From positions 1 to 11,228 of the forward strand of contig JAHISH010000057.1 of assembly GCA_018818365.1 (NCBI GenBank): a stretch of 11,228 nucleotides of DNA. The letters run 5' to 3'. The translations under genes were made by a program, and so were the position numbers. The first letter of the stretch is position 1, and each line of letters starts with the position of its first letter. This stretch comes from Candidatus Omnitrophota bacterium (GTDB taxonomy: Bacteria > Omnitrophota > Gorgyraeia > Gygaellales > Profunditerraquicolaceae). Positions 6,284 to 11,228 of the stretch are shown piece after piece. The notes below the pieces were generated by a model. It did no database searches and was not told the DNA's origin. It worked only from the letters and a program-made list of their open reading frames with translations.

Positions 6284-7336
6284 ATGAATATGAGAGTTGC
6301 CCGATATTATAATAATAAAGATGTGCGCATCGAAGAGATGCCGGTACCGAAGATCAATCCGCAGGAATTATTAGTCAAGGTTATGGCAAGCGGCATCTGT
6401 GGAAGCGATGTCATGGAATGGTACCGCATTAAGAAGGCTCCCCTTGTCTTAGGCCATGAGATCGGCGGAGAGATTGTTGAGGTGGGAAGAGAGGTCAGTA
6501 AATATAAAGTAGGGCAGCGGGTTTTTGTGGCGCACCATGTGCCCTGTAACACCTGCCGGTATTGTCTGCAAGGCAACCATACCGCCTGCGAAACGCTACA
6601 TACGACAAATTTCTATCCGGGAGGATTTGCCGAATACCTGCGCGTGCCGCCTCTCAACGTCGACCGCGGGGTCTTTGTATTGCCTGAGACTATCTCCTAT
6701 GAAGAGTCAACTTTTATCGAGCCCTTAGCGTGTGTCGTGCGCGGCCAGCGTATGGTGAATTTAAAAGCAGGGCAAAACATTCTTATTTTAGGAGCGGGTA
6801 TTTCCGGGCTTCTCCATCTGTTATTGGCGCGTTTCCAGGGGGCAGGGAAGATCGCTATCACGGATATCAATGCGGCTCGTCTGAAATTAGCTTCTTCTTT
6901 AGGCGCGGATTTGACAATCAATGCCCAGGATGATGTGGTCAGCATATTTCGTAAAGCTAATGATAATCGCCTTGCGGATTTAGTCGTTGTCTGCGCCAGC
7001 GCGCTTCCCGCATTTCAGCAGGCGCTGCAGGCAGTTGACCGTGGAGGAACAATCCTTTGTTTTGCCCCTACCCAGCCGGGAATCGATGTGCCGGTTCCGG
7101 TAACTGATTTCTGGCGGAATGCAATTAGTATCATGCACTCCTATGGCAGCAGCCCTTTTGATACCAGCGTGGCGGTAGATATTTTACGCACCAATAGGCT
7201 TGCGGTAAAAGAATTGGTCACTCATCGTCTTGGTCTTGCGGAAGCGGGGAAGGGGTTTGCGTTGGTTGCGGAGGCGAAGGAGTGCGTAAAGGTCATTCTT
7301 TTCCCGCATCAACAGACACAGGGGGATACGCGATGA
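6284..7336 (+). CDS. Zinc-dependent alcohol/polyol dehydrogenase (MDR family)
   Basis: A 350-residue medium-chain dehydrogenase, full length, similar to threonine/sorbitol dehydrogenases. Catalytic zinc ligands fit Cys39 (SGICGSD), His58-Glu59 (GHE) and Glu146 (EPLAC). The structural zinc site is complete: Cys88, Cys91, Cys94 and Cys102. The Rossmann motif GAGISG (170-175) is followed by Asp194 (ITDIN), which favours NAD over NADP. It would interconvert an alcohol and a carbonyl compound in the cytoplasm. In this cluster it could reduce the aldehyde made by the aldolase, or oxidise a polyol or hydroxy intermediate feeding the LsrF-like enzyme; the sequence does not decide. True translation start may be 6290, six bases later. 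It follows an 84-base gap holding a hairpin and ends by ATGA overlap with the acyl-CoA ligase gene, so these two are probably translated together. Confidence 0.9.
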   Translation: MNMRVARYYNNKDVRIEEMPVPKINPQELLVKVMASGICGSDVMEWYRIKKAPLVLGHEIGGEIVEVGREVSKYKVGQRVFVAHHVPCNTCRYCLQGNHTACETLHTTNFYPGGFAEYLRVPPLNVDRGVFVLPETISYEESTFIEPLACVVRGQRMVNLKAGQNILILGAGISGLLHLLLARFQGAGKIAITDINAARLKLASSLGADLTINAQDDVVSIFRKANDNRLADLVVVCASALPAFQQALQAVDRGGTILCFAPTQPGIDVPVPVTDFWRNAISIMHSYGSSPFDTSVAVDILRTNRLAVKELVTHRLGLAEAGKGFALVAEAKECVKVILFPHQQTQGDTR

Positions 7337-8847
7337 ATATCGGTGCATTACTCTCAAAATGGGTAGAGAAGAATCCTGATAAAGCGGCAATTATCTTCAA
7401 GGATCAGCGTATTACTTTTCGCGTTCTGTATAATCGCTCTTTCCGTCTTGCGGAGAATCTTATCCGGCAAGGTATACAAAAGGGGGATACGGTTGCCGTA
7501 TACCTGCCGAATTGGCCGGAGTATATCATCAGCTATCTTGCGGTCTGGTTTGTGGGGGCAACGGTAGTTCCTTTGGATTTCATGCTTACCCAGGATGAAC
7601 TTTCTTCATGTATATCCCATGCCGAGGCAAAGGCATTAATTGCTAAATCAAAGCCTTCAGTCTCCTGGGATGCGCTTAAAGAAGCGTGCCCCCAGTTAGC
7701 GACGGTTATTCTTTGCCACGAAAATAAAGAGCCGTATTTTTCTTTTGAAGTCTTCACTGACGGGAGTCCCCTGCAGACCGCAGGGATCTGTGTCAAACCG
7801 AACGACTACGCCATTATATTTTATACTTCCGGAACAACCGGCAAGCCTAAGGGGGTCTTAATCAGCTATCAACAGCTGGAGGCTCCTCCGAAGAATGTAG
7901 ATTTCTTTGTGCAGTCCGATATCCGGCCTGACGATATCGCGCTATGCGCGCTGCCTTTCTCGCATTTAGGAGGCCTGATCTTTATCCAAGAGCTTCTGGT
8001 GAACGGCACTACCATGGTGCTGATGGAGCGTTTCGCTCCGACGGAGTTCTTGCGCCTTATTCAATCCCATAAAGTGAATTGGTTTTGGCTCGTGCCTTCG
8101 ATGTATTATGCGTTATTGCAGATGAAGGAGTTTGAGAGCTATGATCTGTCAACGTTACGTTGGCTGGTGATCTTTGGAGCTCCCAGCTCGCCTTCTGCCA
8201 TCCGCCGCTTCCACGCGCACTGTCCGCATGCGCATCTCTATCACGGGTGGGGATTGACGGAAACCAACGCCCCGACGGTAGTGTTGCCCACCGGTTCCAC
8301 AAAGATAGAAAGTGTCGGAAGGCCCGCGCCGTGGATAGAGATAAAGATCTTTGACGAAAATGACCTTGAGAGTTCCCAAGGTAGTATCGGGGAGATTGTA
8401 GTCAAGAGCTGGGTGGTGACAGACGGCTATTTTAAGGACCCGCAATTGACCGAGCAGACTATCCGTAACGGCTGGTTTCATACCGGAGACCTCGGTCGTA
8501 TCGATAGCGACGGATATCTCTATATCGTGGGAAGGAAAAAAGAGATGATCAAGGTTGCCGGAGAGATCGTCTTTGAGCCGGAAGTAGAGGCGGTTTTGCA
8601 TAAGCACGAGGATATCGCAGAGGCGGCGGTTATCGGGGTTGCGGATAAAATGCGCGGAGAGGTGCCCAAAGCTTTTGTGGTATTGCGTTCAGAGAATAAA
8701 CTTACCGAAGATCAGTTGCGCTATTTTTTACGGGAGCACCTGGCCCATTTTAAGATCCCGCACTATTTTGAGTTCTGCGATTCCCTTCCTAAAAACAGGG
8801 CGGGAAAGATAGACAAAGAAAAATTACGTAGTACCTGCATTGCCTAA
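7333..8847 (+). CDS. AMP-forming acyl-CoA ligase
   Basis: A 504-residue ANL-superfamily adenylating enzyme, counted from the ATG at 7333 that overlaps the previous stop (ATGA) and follows GGGGGAT at 7321-7326. A longer frame beginning at 7282 would sit inside the dehydrogenase gene and adds no family sequence. Motifs are complete: YTSGTTGKPKG (164-174, phosphate loop), YHGWGLTE (303-310), TGDLG with Asp386, the hinge GRKKEMI (400-406), and the C-terminal catalytic Lys492 in RAGKIDK. The reaction is carboxylate + ATP + CoA to acyl-CoA + AMP + pyrophosphate. It resembles medium/long-chain fatty-acid or 4-coumarate-type ligases; the substrate cannot be read from sequence. Next to an ALDH, the natural reading is activation of the acid made there. 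A role independent of the cluster remains possible. Confidence 0.9.
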   Translation: MNIGALLSKWVEKNPDKAAIIFKDQRITFRVLYNRSFRLAENLIRQGIQKGDTVAVYLPNWPEYIISYLAVWFVGATVVPLDFMLTQDELSSCISHAEAKALIAKSKPSVSWDALKEACPQLATVILCHENKEPYFSFEVFTDGSPLQTAGICVKPNDYAIIFYTSGTTGKPKGVLISYQQLEAPPKNVDFFVQSDIRPDDIALCALPFSHLGGLIFIQELLVNGTTMVLMERFAPTEFLRLIQSHKVNWFWLVPSMYYALLQMKEFESYDLSTLRWLVIFGAPSSPSAIRRFHAHCPHAHLYHGWGLTETNAPTVVLPTGSTKIESVGRPAPWIEIKIFDENDLESSQGSIGEIVVKSWVVTDGYFKDPQLTEQTIRNGWFHTGDLGRIDSDGYLYIVGRKKEMIKVAGEIVFEPEVEAVLHKHEDIAEAAVIGVADKMRGEVPKAFVVLRSENKLTEDQLRYFLREHLAHFKIPHYFEFCDSLPKNRAGKIDKEKLRSTCIA

Positions 8848-8903
8848 AGGAAGACCTTTGCACGTGCCGGACAGAATCTTCTCTCGCGCATCTTGTGATC
8901 CCT

Positions 8904-9953
8904 ATGTCTAGACCGCAATCCCTGCGTAATATCAAAGATCTGTCGCTGTCAGAACTGGGAGCGGTCTTCGCGCAATGGGGTTTCCCGCCCTTTCATGCCC
9001 GCCAGATTTTTCATTGGTTCTATCAGAAGAAAAAACGTCGTTTTGAAGAGATGAGTAATCTGCCGGCGACATTACGGCAGAAGCTTCAGGAGAATTTCCT
9101 GCCGTGGAGCATGCGCATAGAGCATATTGCTTCTTCGCGCGACGGAACGCAGAAATTTTTATTAGGCGCAGGAAATGCCGATTATGTTGAAGCGGTAAGT
9201 ATCCCTGCGCAGGAAAGAGTAACCGGGTGCATCTCGACGCAGGTGGGCTGTAAATTTTCTTGCCGTTTCTGCGCTAGCGGCCTGAAGGGGTTTGCCCGGA
9301 ATCTTACGACTGCCGAGATGATTGAGGAGGCATTATTCTTGCGCGATGATTCTCAGGTTCGGTCCCTGACCCATATTGTGTTCATGGGGACAGGCGAGCC
9401 TTTGGACAATTATGAAAATCTCTTAAAGGCAATTAGGATTATGAATGATAAGGAGGGATTACATATCGGCGCGCGCCGGATTACTATCTCTACCTGTGGG
9501 ATTCTTCCCGGGATTCGCCGTCTGGCCGAAGAAGATTTGCAAGTTGAGCTTTCGATATCGTTACATGCGACGAACGATAAAACGCGCACAAAGATGCTGC
9601 CCATTAATAAAAAATATCCGCTTAAGGAATTAATGAAGACCTGTAAGGAATATATCCGGCGTACCCGAAGACAAATTACCTTTGAATACGTGTTGATGGA
9701 GGGGGTAAATTCTGATTTGAAAAACGCGCAAAACGCGTGTACAATATTACAGGAGTTAAGACTGGCAAAAATAAACCTTATTCCTGCAAATCCCATCAAG
9801 GAGTTGGGCATTAAGCCTCCGGAAAGACCGGAAATATTATTTTTTAAGGACTATTTAACTAAGCACGGCGTAGTGGCGACCTTGCGGAAATCTCGAGGAG
9901 CCGATATCGATGCGGCGTGCGGGCAGCTGAGGTTACGACATGAAAAAGAATAA
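8904..9953 (+). CDS. rlmN: Dual-specificity 23S rRNA/tRNA adenine-C2 methyltransferase RlmN
   Basis: A radical SAM enzyme that methylates C2 of A2503 in 23S rRNA and A37 in some tRNAs. Counted from the GTG at 8895, the 4Fe-4S cluster motif is Cys119-x3-Cys123-x2-Cys126 (CKFSCRFC). Two more essential cysteines are visible: Cys112 (TGCISTQVGC) and Cys342 (DIDAACGQL), matching E. coli Cys118 and the methyl-carrying Cys355. GTGEPL (165-170) is the SAM-contacting GEP motif. The absence of either key cysteine would indicate a Cfr or a dead copy; neither applies, and the local sequence fits RlmN rather than Cfr. Start choice is uncertain: ATG 8904 is preferred over GTG 8895, and neither has a clear Shine-Dalgarno. 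It follows the ligase gene by 56 bases. The reaction releases 5'-deoxyadenosine, a candidate substrate of the upstream pathway, although one housekeeping enzyme is weak support. Confidence 0.95.
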   Translation: MSRPQSLRNIKDLSLSELGAVFAQWGFPPFHARQIFHWFYQKKKRRFEEMSNLPATLRQKLQENFLPWSMRIEHIASSRDGTQKFLLGAGNADYVEAVSIPAQERVTGCISTQVGCKFSCRFCASGLKGFARNLTTAEMIEEALFLRDDSQVRSLTHIVFMGTGEPLDNYENLLKAIRIMNDKEGLHIGARRITISTCGILPGIRRLAEEDLQVELSISLHATNDKTRTKMLPINKKYPLKELMKTCKEYIRRTRRQITFEYVLMEGVNSDLKNAQNACTILQELRLAKINLIPANPIKELGIKPPERPEILFFKDYLTKHGVVATLRKSRGADIDAACGQLRLRHEKE

Positions 9954-10590
9954 TGCTTCTGTTTTTCTTATTGTAGCGGTTTGTGGCGGCATGCTATTTG
10001 CAGGGTGCGCTAAAAAAGAGATAAAAAATACCGATTCGCAGGGGAAGATCATTATTTGTTTCGGAGACAGCATTACTTTCGGCTACGGGGCTCAGCCGGG
10101 AGAGGATTATCCTGCCGCGTTAAGGAAACTGACCAAGATACCGGTCATTAACTCCGGGATTGACGGTGATACTACCATTGAGGCGTTAAAACGCTTGAAG
10201 TCTGATATCTTGGACCGGAATCCGCGCCTAGTGCTCATAGAGTTCTGCGGCAATGATTTTTTGCGCAAGACCCCCTTGGAAGTCACGGTTAAGAATATTG
10301 GGGAGATGATCGATAGGATTCATGAAAAAGGCGCAATGGTGGCTTTGGTGGATATAAGTGCGGGGATGTTTTTAAGGGAGTACCGTATTGCTTTCGCAAA
10401 GCTTGCCAATGAAAAGCAGGTAATCTTCATCGCTCAGGTTCTGAATAAGATTGTCACCAACCCCAGTATGAAGAGTGATTTTCTCCATCCTAATGGCAAG
10501 GGTTACGCGGAGATTGCCACGCGTATCTACCAGGCCATCCAACCCTACCTGAAGGAAGATCTTTCAGTTGATAAGTCTTCGCCTAACTAA
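9940..10590 (+). CDS. SGNH/GDSL-type hydrolase lipoprotein (TesA-like)
   Basis: A 216-residue secreted esterase or lysophospholipase-like protein. The N-terminus (MKKNN, hydrophobic core, LFAGC) is a lipoprotein signal peptide with the lipidated Cys at residue 23, so the enzyme is anchored to a membrane outside the cytoplasm. SGNH blocks are complete: GDSIT with the nucleophile Ser44, Gly73 (NSGIDGDTT), Asn105 (GND) and Asp180-x2-His183 (DFLHPNGKGY). This pattern is closest to TesA/arylesterase-type enzymes, which cleave acyl esters, lysophospholipids or thioesters. It overlaps the end of rlmN by 14 bases; TGAGG at 9928-9932 sits 7 bases before its ATG, so it is translationally linked. A strong terminator starts at its last sense codon and marks the end of the transcription unit. 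Confidence 0.88.
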   Translation: MKKNNASVFLIVAVCGGMLFAGCAKKEIKNTDSQGKIIICFGDSITFGYGAQPGEDYPAALRKLTKIPVINSGIDGDTTIEALKRLKSDILDRNPRLVLIEFCGNDFLRKTPLEVTVKNIGEMIDRIHEKGAMVALVDISAGMFLREYRIAFAKLANEKQVIFIAQVLNKIVTNPSMKSDFLHPNGKGYAEIATRIYQAIQPYLKEDLSVDKSSPN

Positions 10591-10625
10591 AAAGCAGACT
10601 TTTAAAGTCTGCTTTTTAGTTTTAG
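10585..10625 (+). terminator. Strong intrinsic terminator after the GDSL gene
   Basis: A perfect 18-bp inverted repeat (10585-10602 with 10604-10621), with the core GCAGACTTT/AAAGTCTGC. A realistic loop of a few bases forms at its centre. T-rich sequence (TTTTTAGTTTTA) follows the GC part. Its arms include the last sense codon and the stop codon of the GDSL gene. The A-run on the left arm means it could also stop transcription coming from the minus strand, where the tRNA-Leu gene points this way. Confidence 0.9.
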
Positions 10626-10629
10626 ATGG

Positions 10630-10646
10630 TGCCGAAGAAGGGAGTT
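10630..10646. repeat. 17-base copy of the tRNA-Leu 3' end (possible att-like remnant)
   Basis: TGCCGAAGAAGGGAGTT at 10630-10646 is identical to 10777-10793, the 3' end of the minus-strand tRNA-Leu including its discriminator base, acceptor stem and part of the T arm. The two copies are direct repeats 147 bases apart. A duplicated tRNA 3' end is the usual scar of tyrosine-recombinase integration, or what is left of a decayed second tRNA gene. No integrase lies in the window. Confidence 0.75.
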
Positions 10647-10649
10647 TTA

Positions 10650-10690
10650 ATAAGTCCACGACTTATGGAGGCATCGCTGACATAAGTCGT
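10650..10690. repeat. Alternative hairpins built on ATAAGTC/GACTTAT
   Basis: Three copies of one 7-base unit in alternating orientation: ATAAGTC (10650-10656), GACTTAT (10660-10666) and ATAAGTC (10682-10688). The middle copy can pair with the left one (7 bp, 3-base loop) or, as ACGACTTATG/CATAAGTCGT, with the right one (10 bp; 10658-10667 with 10681-10690). The two foldings exclude each other. Confidence 0.65.
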
Positions 10691-10704
10691 ACGGACGAAT
10701 TAAT

Positions 10705-10757
10705 CCCGTTAGCTGCGAGCGGATTTCTTTTAATCCGCGGAGCGCAATGCTAACGGG
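10705..10757. repeat. Long imperfect hairpin
   Basis: Outer stem CCCGTTAGC (10705-10713) with GCTAACGGG (10749-10757), a middle TGCG/CGCA pairing (10714-10717 with 10743-10746), and an inner stem GCGGATT (10719-10725) with AATCCGC (10732-10738) around a 6-base loop. About 20 pairs in total, with small bulges. It lies between the two copies of the tRNA-Leu end. Role unknown. Confidence 0.75.
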
Positions 10758-10776
10758 AGAACCCTTGAGAAATTAA

Positions 10777-10859
10777 TGCCGAAGAAGGGAGTTGAACCCT
10801 TACGAGCTTACGCTCATCGGTTTTTGAGACCGACGTGTATGCCATTCCACCACTTCGGC
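10777..10859 (-). tRNA. tRNA-Leu (anticodon CAA)
   Basis: Reading the minus strand, all arms fold: acceptor GCCGAAG with CTTCGGC, D arm, anticodon stem TCGGT/ACCGA around the loop CTCAAAA with anticodon CAA (plus-strand positions 10824-10826), the long variable arm GAGC-GTAA-GCTC expected of a class II tRNA, and T arm AAGGG-TTCAACT-CCCTT. The discriminator is A. It decodes UUG. No 3' CCA is encoded (the next bases read TTAA), so CCA must be added by tRNA nucleotidyltransferase. A good promoter lies just upstream on the minus strand. Confidence 0.96.
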
Positions 10860-10884
10860 AAAATGTTTTAAGTTGACGGCACCT

Positions 10885-10913
10885 ATTTTATATTCTAAAA
10901 TAGCCCAGGTCAA
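10885..10913 (-). promoter_or_regulatory. Sigma-70-type promoter for tRNA-Leu
   Basis: On the minus strand, -35 TTGACC (10908-10913) and -10 TAAAAT (10885-10890) are separated by exactly 17 bases, with a further 25 bases to the tRNA 5' end. An 8-bp inverted repeat CTATTTTA/TAAAATAG (10883-10890 with 10896-10903) overlaps the -10 and the spacer; it might be an operator or simply an AT-rich coincidence. Confidence 0.7.
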
Positions 10914-10922
10914 TAAGAATAA

Positions 10923-10964
10923 TCTAAAGTCCTTCGGGCGGGTGCTCGTAGGGCGCCACTTAGA
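10923..10964. repeat. Weak hairpin upstream of tRNA-Ala
   Basis: TCTAAAGT (10923-10930) pairs with ACTTAGA (10958-10964) with one bulged A, and GGCG (10937-10940) can pair with CGCC (10954-10957) inside. It occupies the place where a tRNA-Ala promoter would be expected. No convincing -35/-10 pair for that tRNA is visible. Confidence 0.35.
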
Positions 10965-10977
10965 CTAGAAAAATTTT

Positions 10978-11054
10978 GGGGCCGTAGCGCAGCTGGGAGC
11001 GCGCCTGACTGGCAGTCAGGAGGTTCGAGGGTTCGATCCCCTCCGGCTCCACCA
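10978..11054 (+). tRNA. tRNA-Ala (anticodon GGC)
   Basis: Complete cloverleaf: acceptor GGGGCCG with CGGCTCC (one G-T pair), D arm GCGC/GCGC, anticodon stem CCTGA/TCAGG around the loop CTGGCAG with anticodon GGC at 11011-11013, and T arm GAGGG-TTCGATC-CCCTC. The discriminator is A at 11051, followed by an encoded CCA (11052-11054). It decodes GCC and GCU. Its CCA end is inside a 16-bp inverted repeat with the downstream sequence. Confidence 0.97.
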
Positions 11055-11084
11055 CATTTTTGTGACAAACAAAAATGTGGTGGA
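11048..11084. repeat. Perfect 16-bp inverted repeat over the tRNA-Ala 3' end
   Basis: TCCACCACATTTTTGT (11048-11063) and its exact reverse complement (11069-11084) flank a 5-base loop, GACAA. The left arm contains the last acceptor bases, the discriminator and the CCA of tRNA-Ala. In a primary transcript this hairpin would compete with acceptor-stem pairing. No long T-run follows, so it is not a standard terminator. Confidence 0.8.
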
Positions 11085-11134
11085 TACCGCAACGAGCGTA
11101 GCGAGGCGACAAGCCGAGCAGCGAGTGCGGTATC
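11083..11134. repeat. Inverted repeat GATACCGCA/TGCGGTATC with GCGAG-rich loop
   Basis: A 9-bp perfect stem (11083-11091 with 11126-11134) encloses 34 bases of low-complexity sequence containing repeated GCGAG/CGAGC words. Ten loop bases (GAGCAGCGAG, 11116-11125) are complementary to the loop of the hairpin at 11171-11226. Confidence 0.7.
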
Positions 11135-11148
11135 TGATTCAGCAGAAG

Positions 11149-11171
11149 ATCCCCACACAAAGCGTGGGGAT
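11149..11171. repeat. Hairpin ATCCCCAC/GTGGGGAT
   Basis: A perfect 8-bp stem (11149-11156 with 11164-11171) with a 7-base loop ACAAAGC. It is followed by TAATT rather than a T-run, so a terminator role for the tRNA-Ala transcript is possible but weak. Confidence 0.6.
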
Positions 11172-11226
11172 TAATTCGCGCATATAATTTACGTTCTCGC
11201 TGCTCCGTAAATTATGCGCTCATTAA
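11171..11226. repeat. Long interrupted hairpin at the window end
   Basis: Stem segments pair in order: TTAAT/ATTAA (11171-11175 with 11222-11226), GCGC/GCGC (11178-11181 with 11216-11219) and ATAATTTACG/CGTAAATTAT (11184-11193 with 11206-11215), separated by small bulges. The 12-base loop TTCTCGCTGCTC is complementary over 10 bases to the loop of the hairpin at 11083-11134. Nothing coding is visible here. Confidence 0.65.
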
Positions 11227-11228
11227 CA

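Noticed and set aside
8155..8607. A 150-codon minus-strand frame inside the acyl-CoA ligase
   Set aside because: Shadow frame of a full-length, motif-complete gene on the plus strand.
10568..10753. A 61-codon plus-strand frame after the GDSL gene
   Set aside because: It runs through the terminator, the tRNA-derived repeat and two hairpins, with no ribosome binding site or protein-like pattern.
10705..10757. Integron attC-like site
   Set aside because: The outer arms are GTTAGC...GCTAAC, the reverse of the attC arrangement (RYYYAAC on the left, GTTRRRY on the right), and no integron integrase or cassettes are seen.
10910..11160. Two minus-strand frames (82 and 66 codons) across tRNA-Ala, with GDRTLEPPDCQSGALP-like text
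   Set aside because: They are antisense translations of the tRNA-Ala gene. This kind of Cys/Pro/Gly-rich text is a well-known false protein from tRNA loci.
11083..11226. CRISPR array
   Set aside because: The repeats are inverted, differ from hairpin to hairpin and have no regular direct-repeat/spacer spacing. No cas gene is present.

Overview
The window is bacterial: dense genes almost all on the + strand, short gaps, ATGA stop/start overlaps, Shine-Dalgarno sites, a lipobox-bearing lipoprotein and bacterial tRNAs. Base composition is moderate, apart from one distinctly AT-rich gene (568-1098). I cannot name the species. The abundance of intergenic palindromes and the mixed gene content look like an environmental metagenome-assembled genome. 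A candidate phylum such as Omnitrophota is only an impression.

Layout. 1-318 is the 3' end of an amidohydrolase. 319-567 is non-coding, GC-rich and palindromic. 568-1098 is an AT-rich orphan protein with a C-terminal membrane anchor. 1134-8847 is a metabolic cluster of seven genes: an NP-I family nucleoside phosphorylase, an MtnA-type sugar-1-phosphate isomerase, a class II aldolase fused to an SCP2-like lipid-binding domain, an aldehyde dehydrogenase, an LsrF-like aldolase/thiolase, a zinc alcohol dehydrogenase and an acyl-CoA ligase. Several of these are joined by 4-base overlaps. Then come rlmN (23S rRNA/tRNA m2A methyltransferase), an overlapping SGNH/GDSL lipoprotein, and a strong intrinsic terminator at 10585-10625. 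The last 600 bases hold a tRNA-Leu(CAA) on the minus strand, a tRNA-Ala(GGC) on the plus strand and a run of hairpins. One 17-base segment there is an exact copy of the tRNA-Leu 3' end.

How the genes may work together. The cluster reads as a complete carbon-salvage route for a 5'-modified nucleoside. Phosphorolysis gives a 5-substituted ribose-1-phosphate. The MtnA-type enzyme isomerises it to the ribulose-1-phosphate. The class II aldolase splits that into dihydroxyacetone phosphate and an aldehyde. The aldehyde is oxidised (ALDH) and activated to a CoA ester (ligase), or reduced (ADH). This resembles the DHAP shunt for 5'-deoxyadenosine and methylthioadenosine, but here an oxidising/CoA-activating exit, an LsrF homologue and an SCP2 domain are added. 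The phosphorylase has an altered ribose-binding motif, and the SCP2 domain suggests a hydrophobic substrate. The physiological nucleoside may therefore not be a standard one; this is inference.

A structural theme runs through the window: several genes end inside perfect inverted repeats (phosphorylase, LsrF homologue, GDSL lipoprotein, tRNA-Ala). The first of these elements also runs up to the start codon of the isomerase gene.
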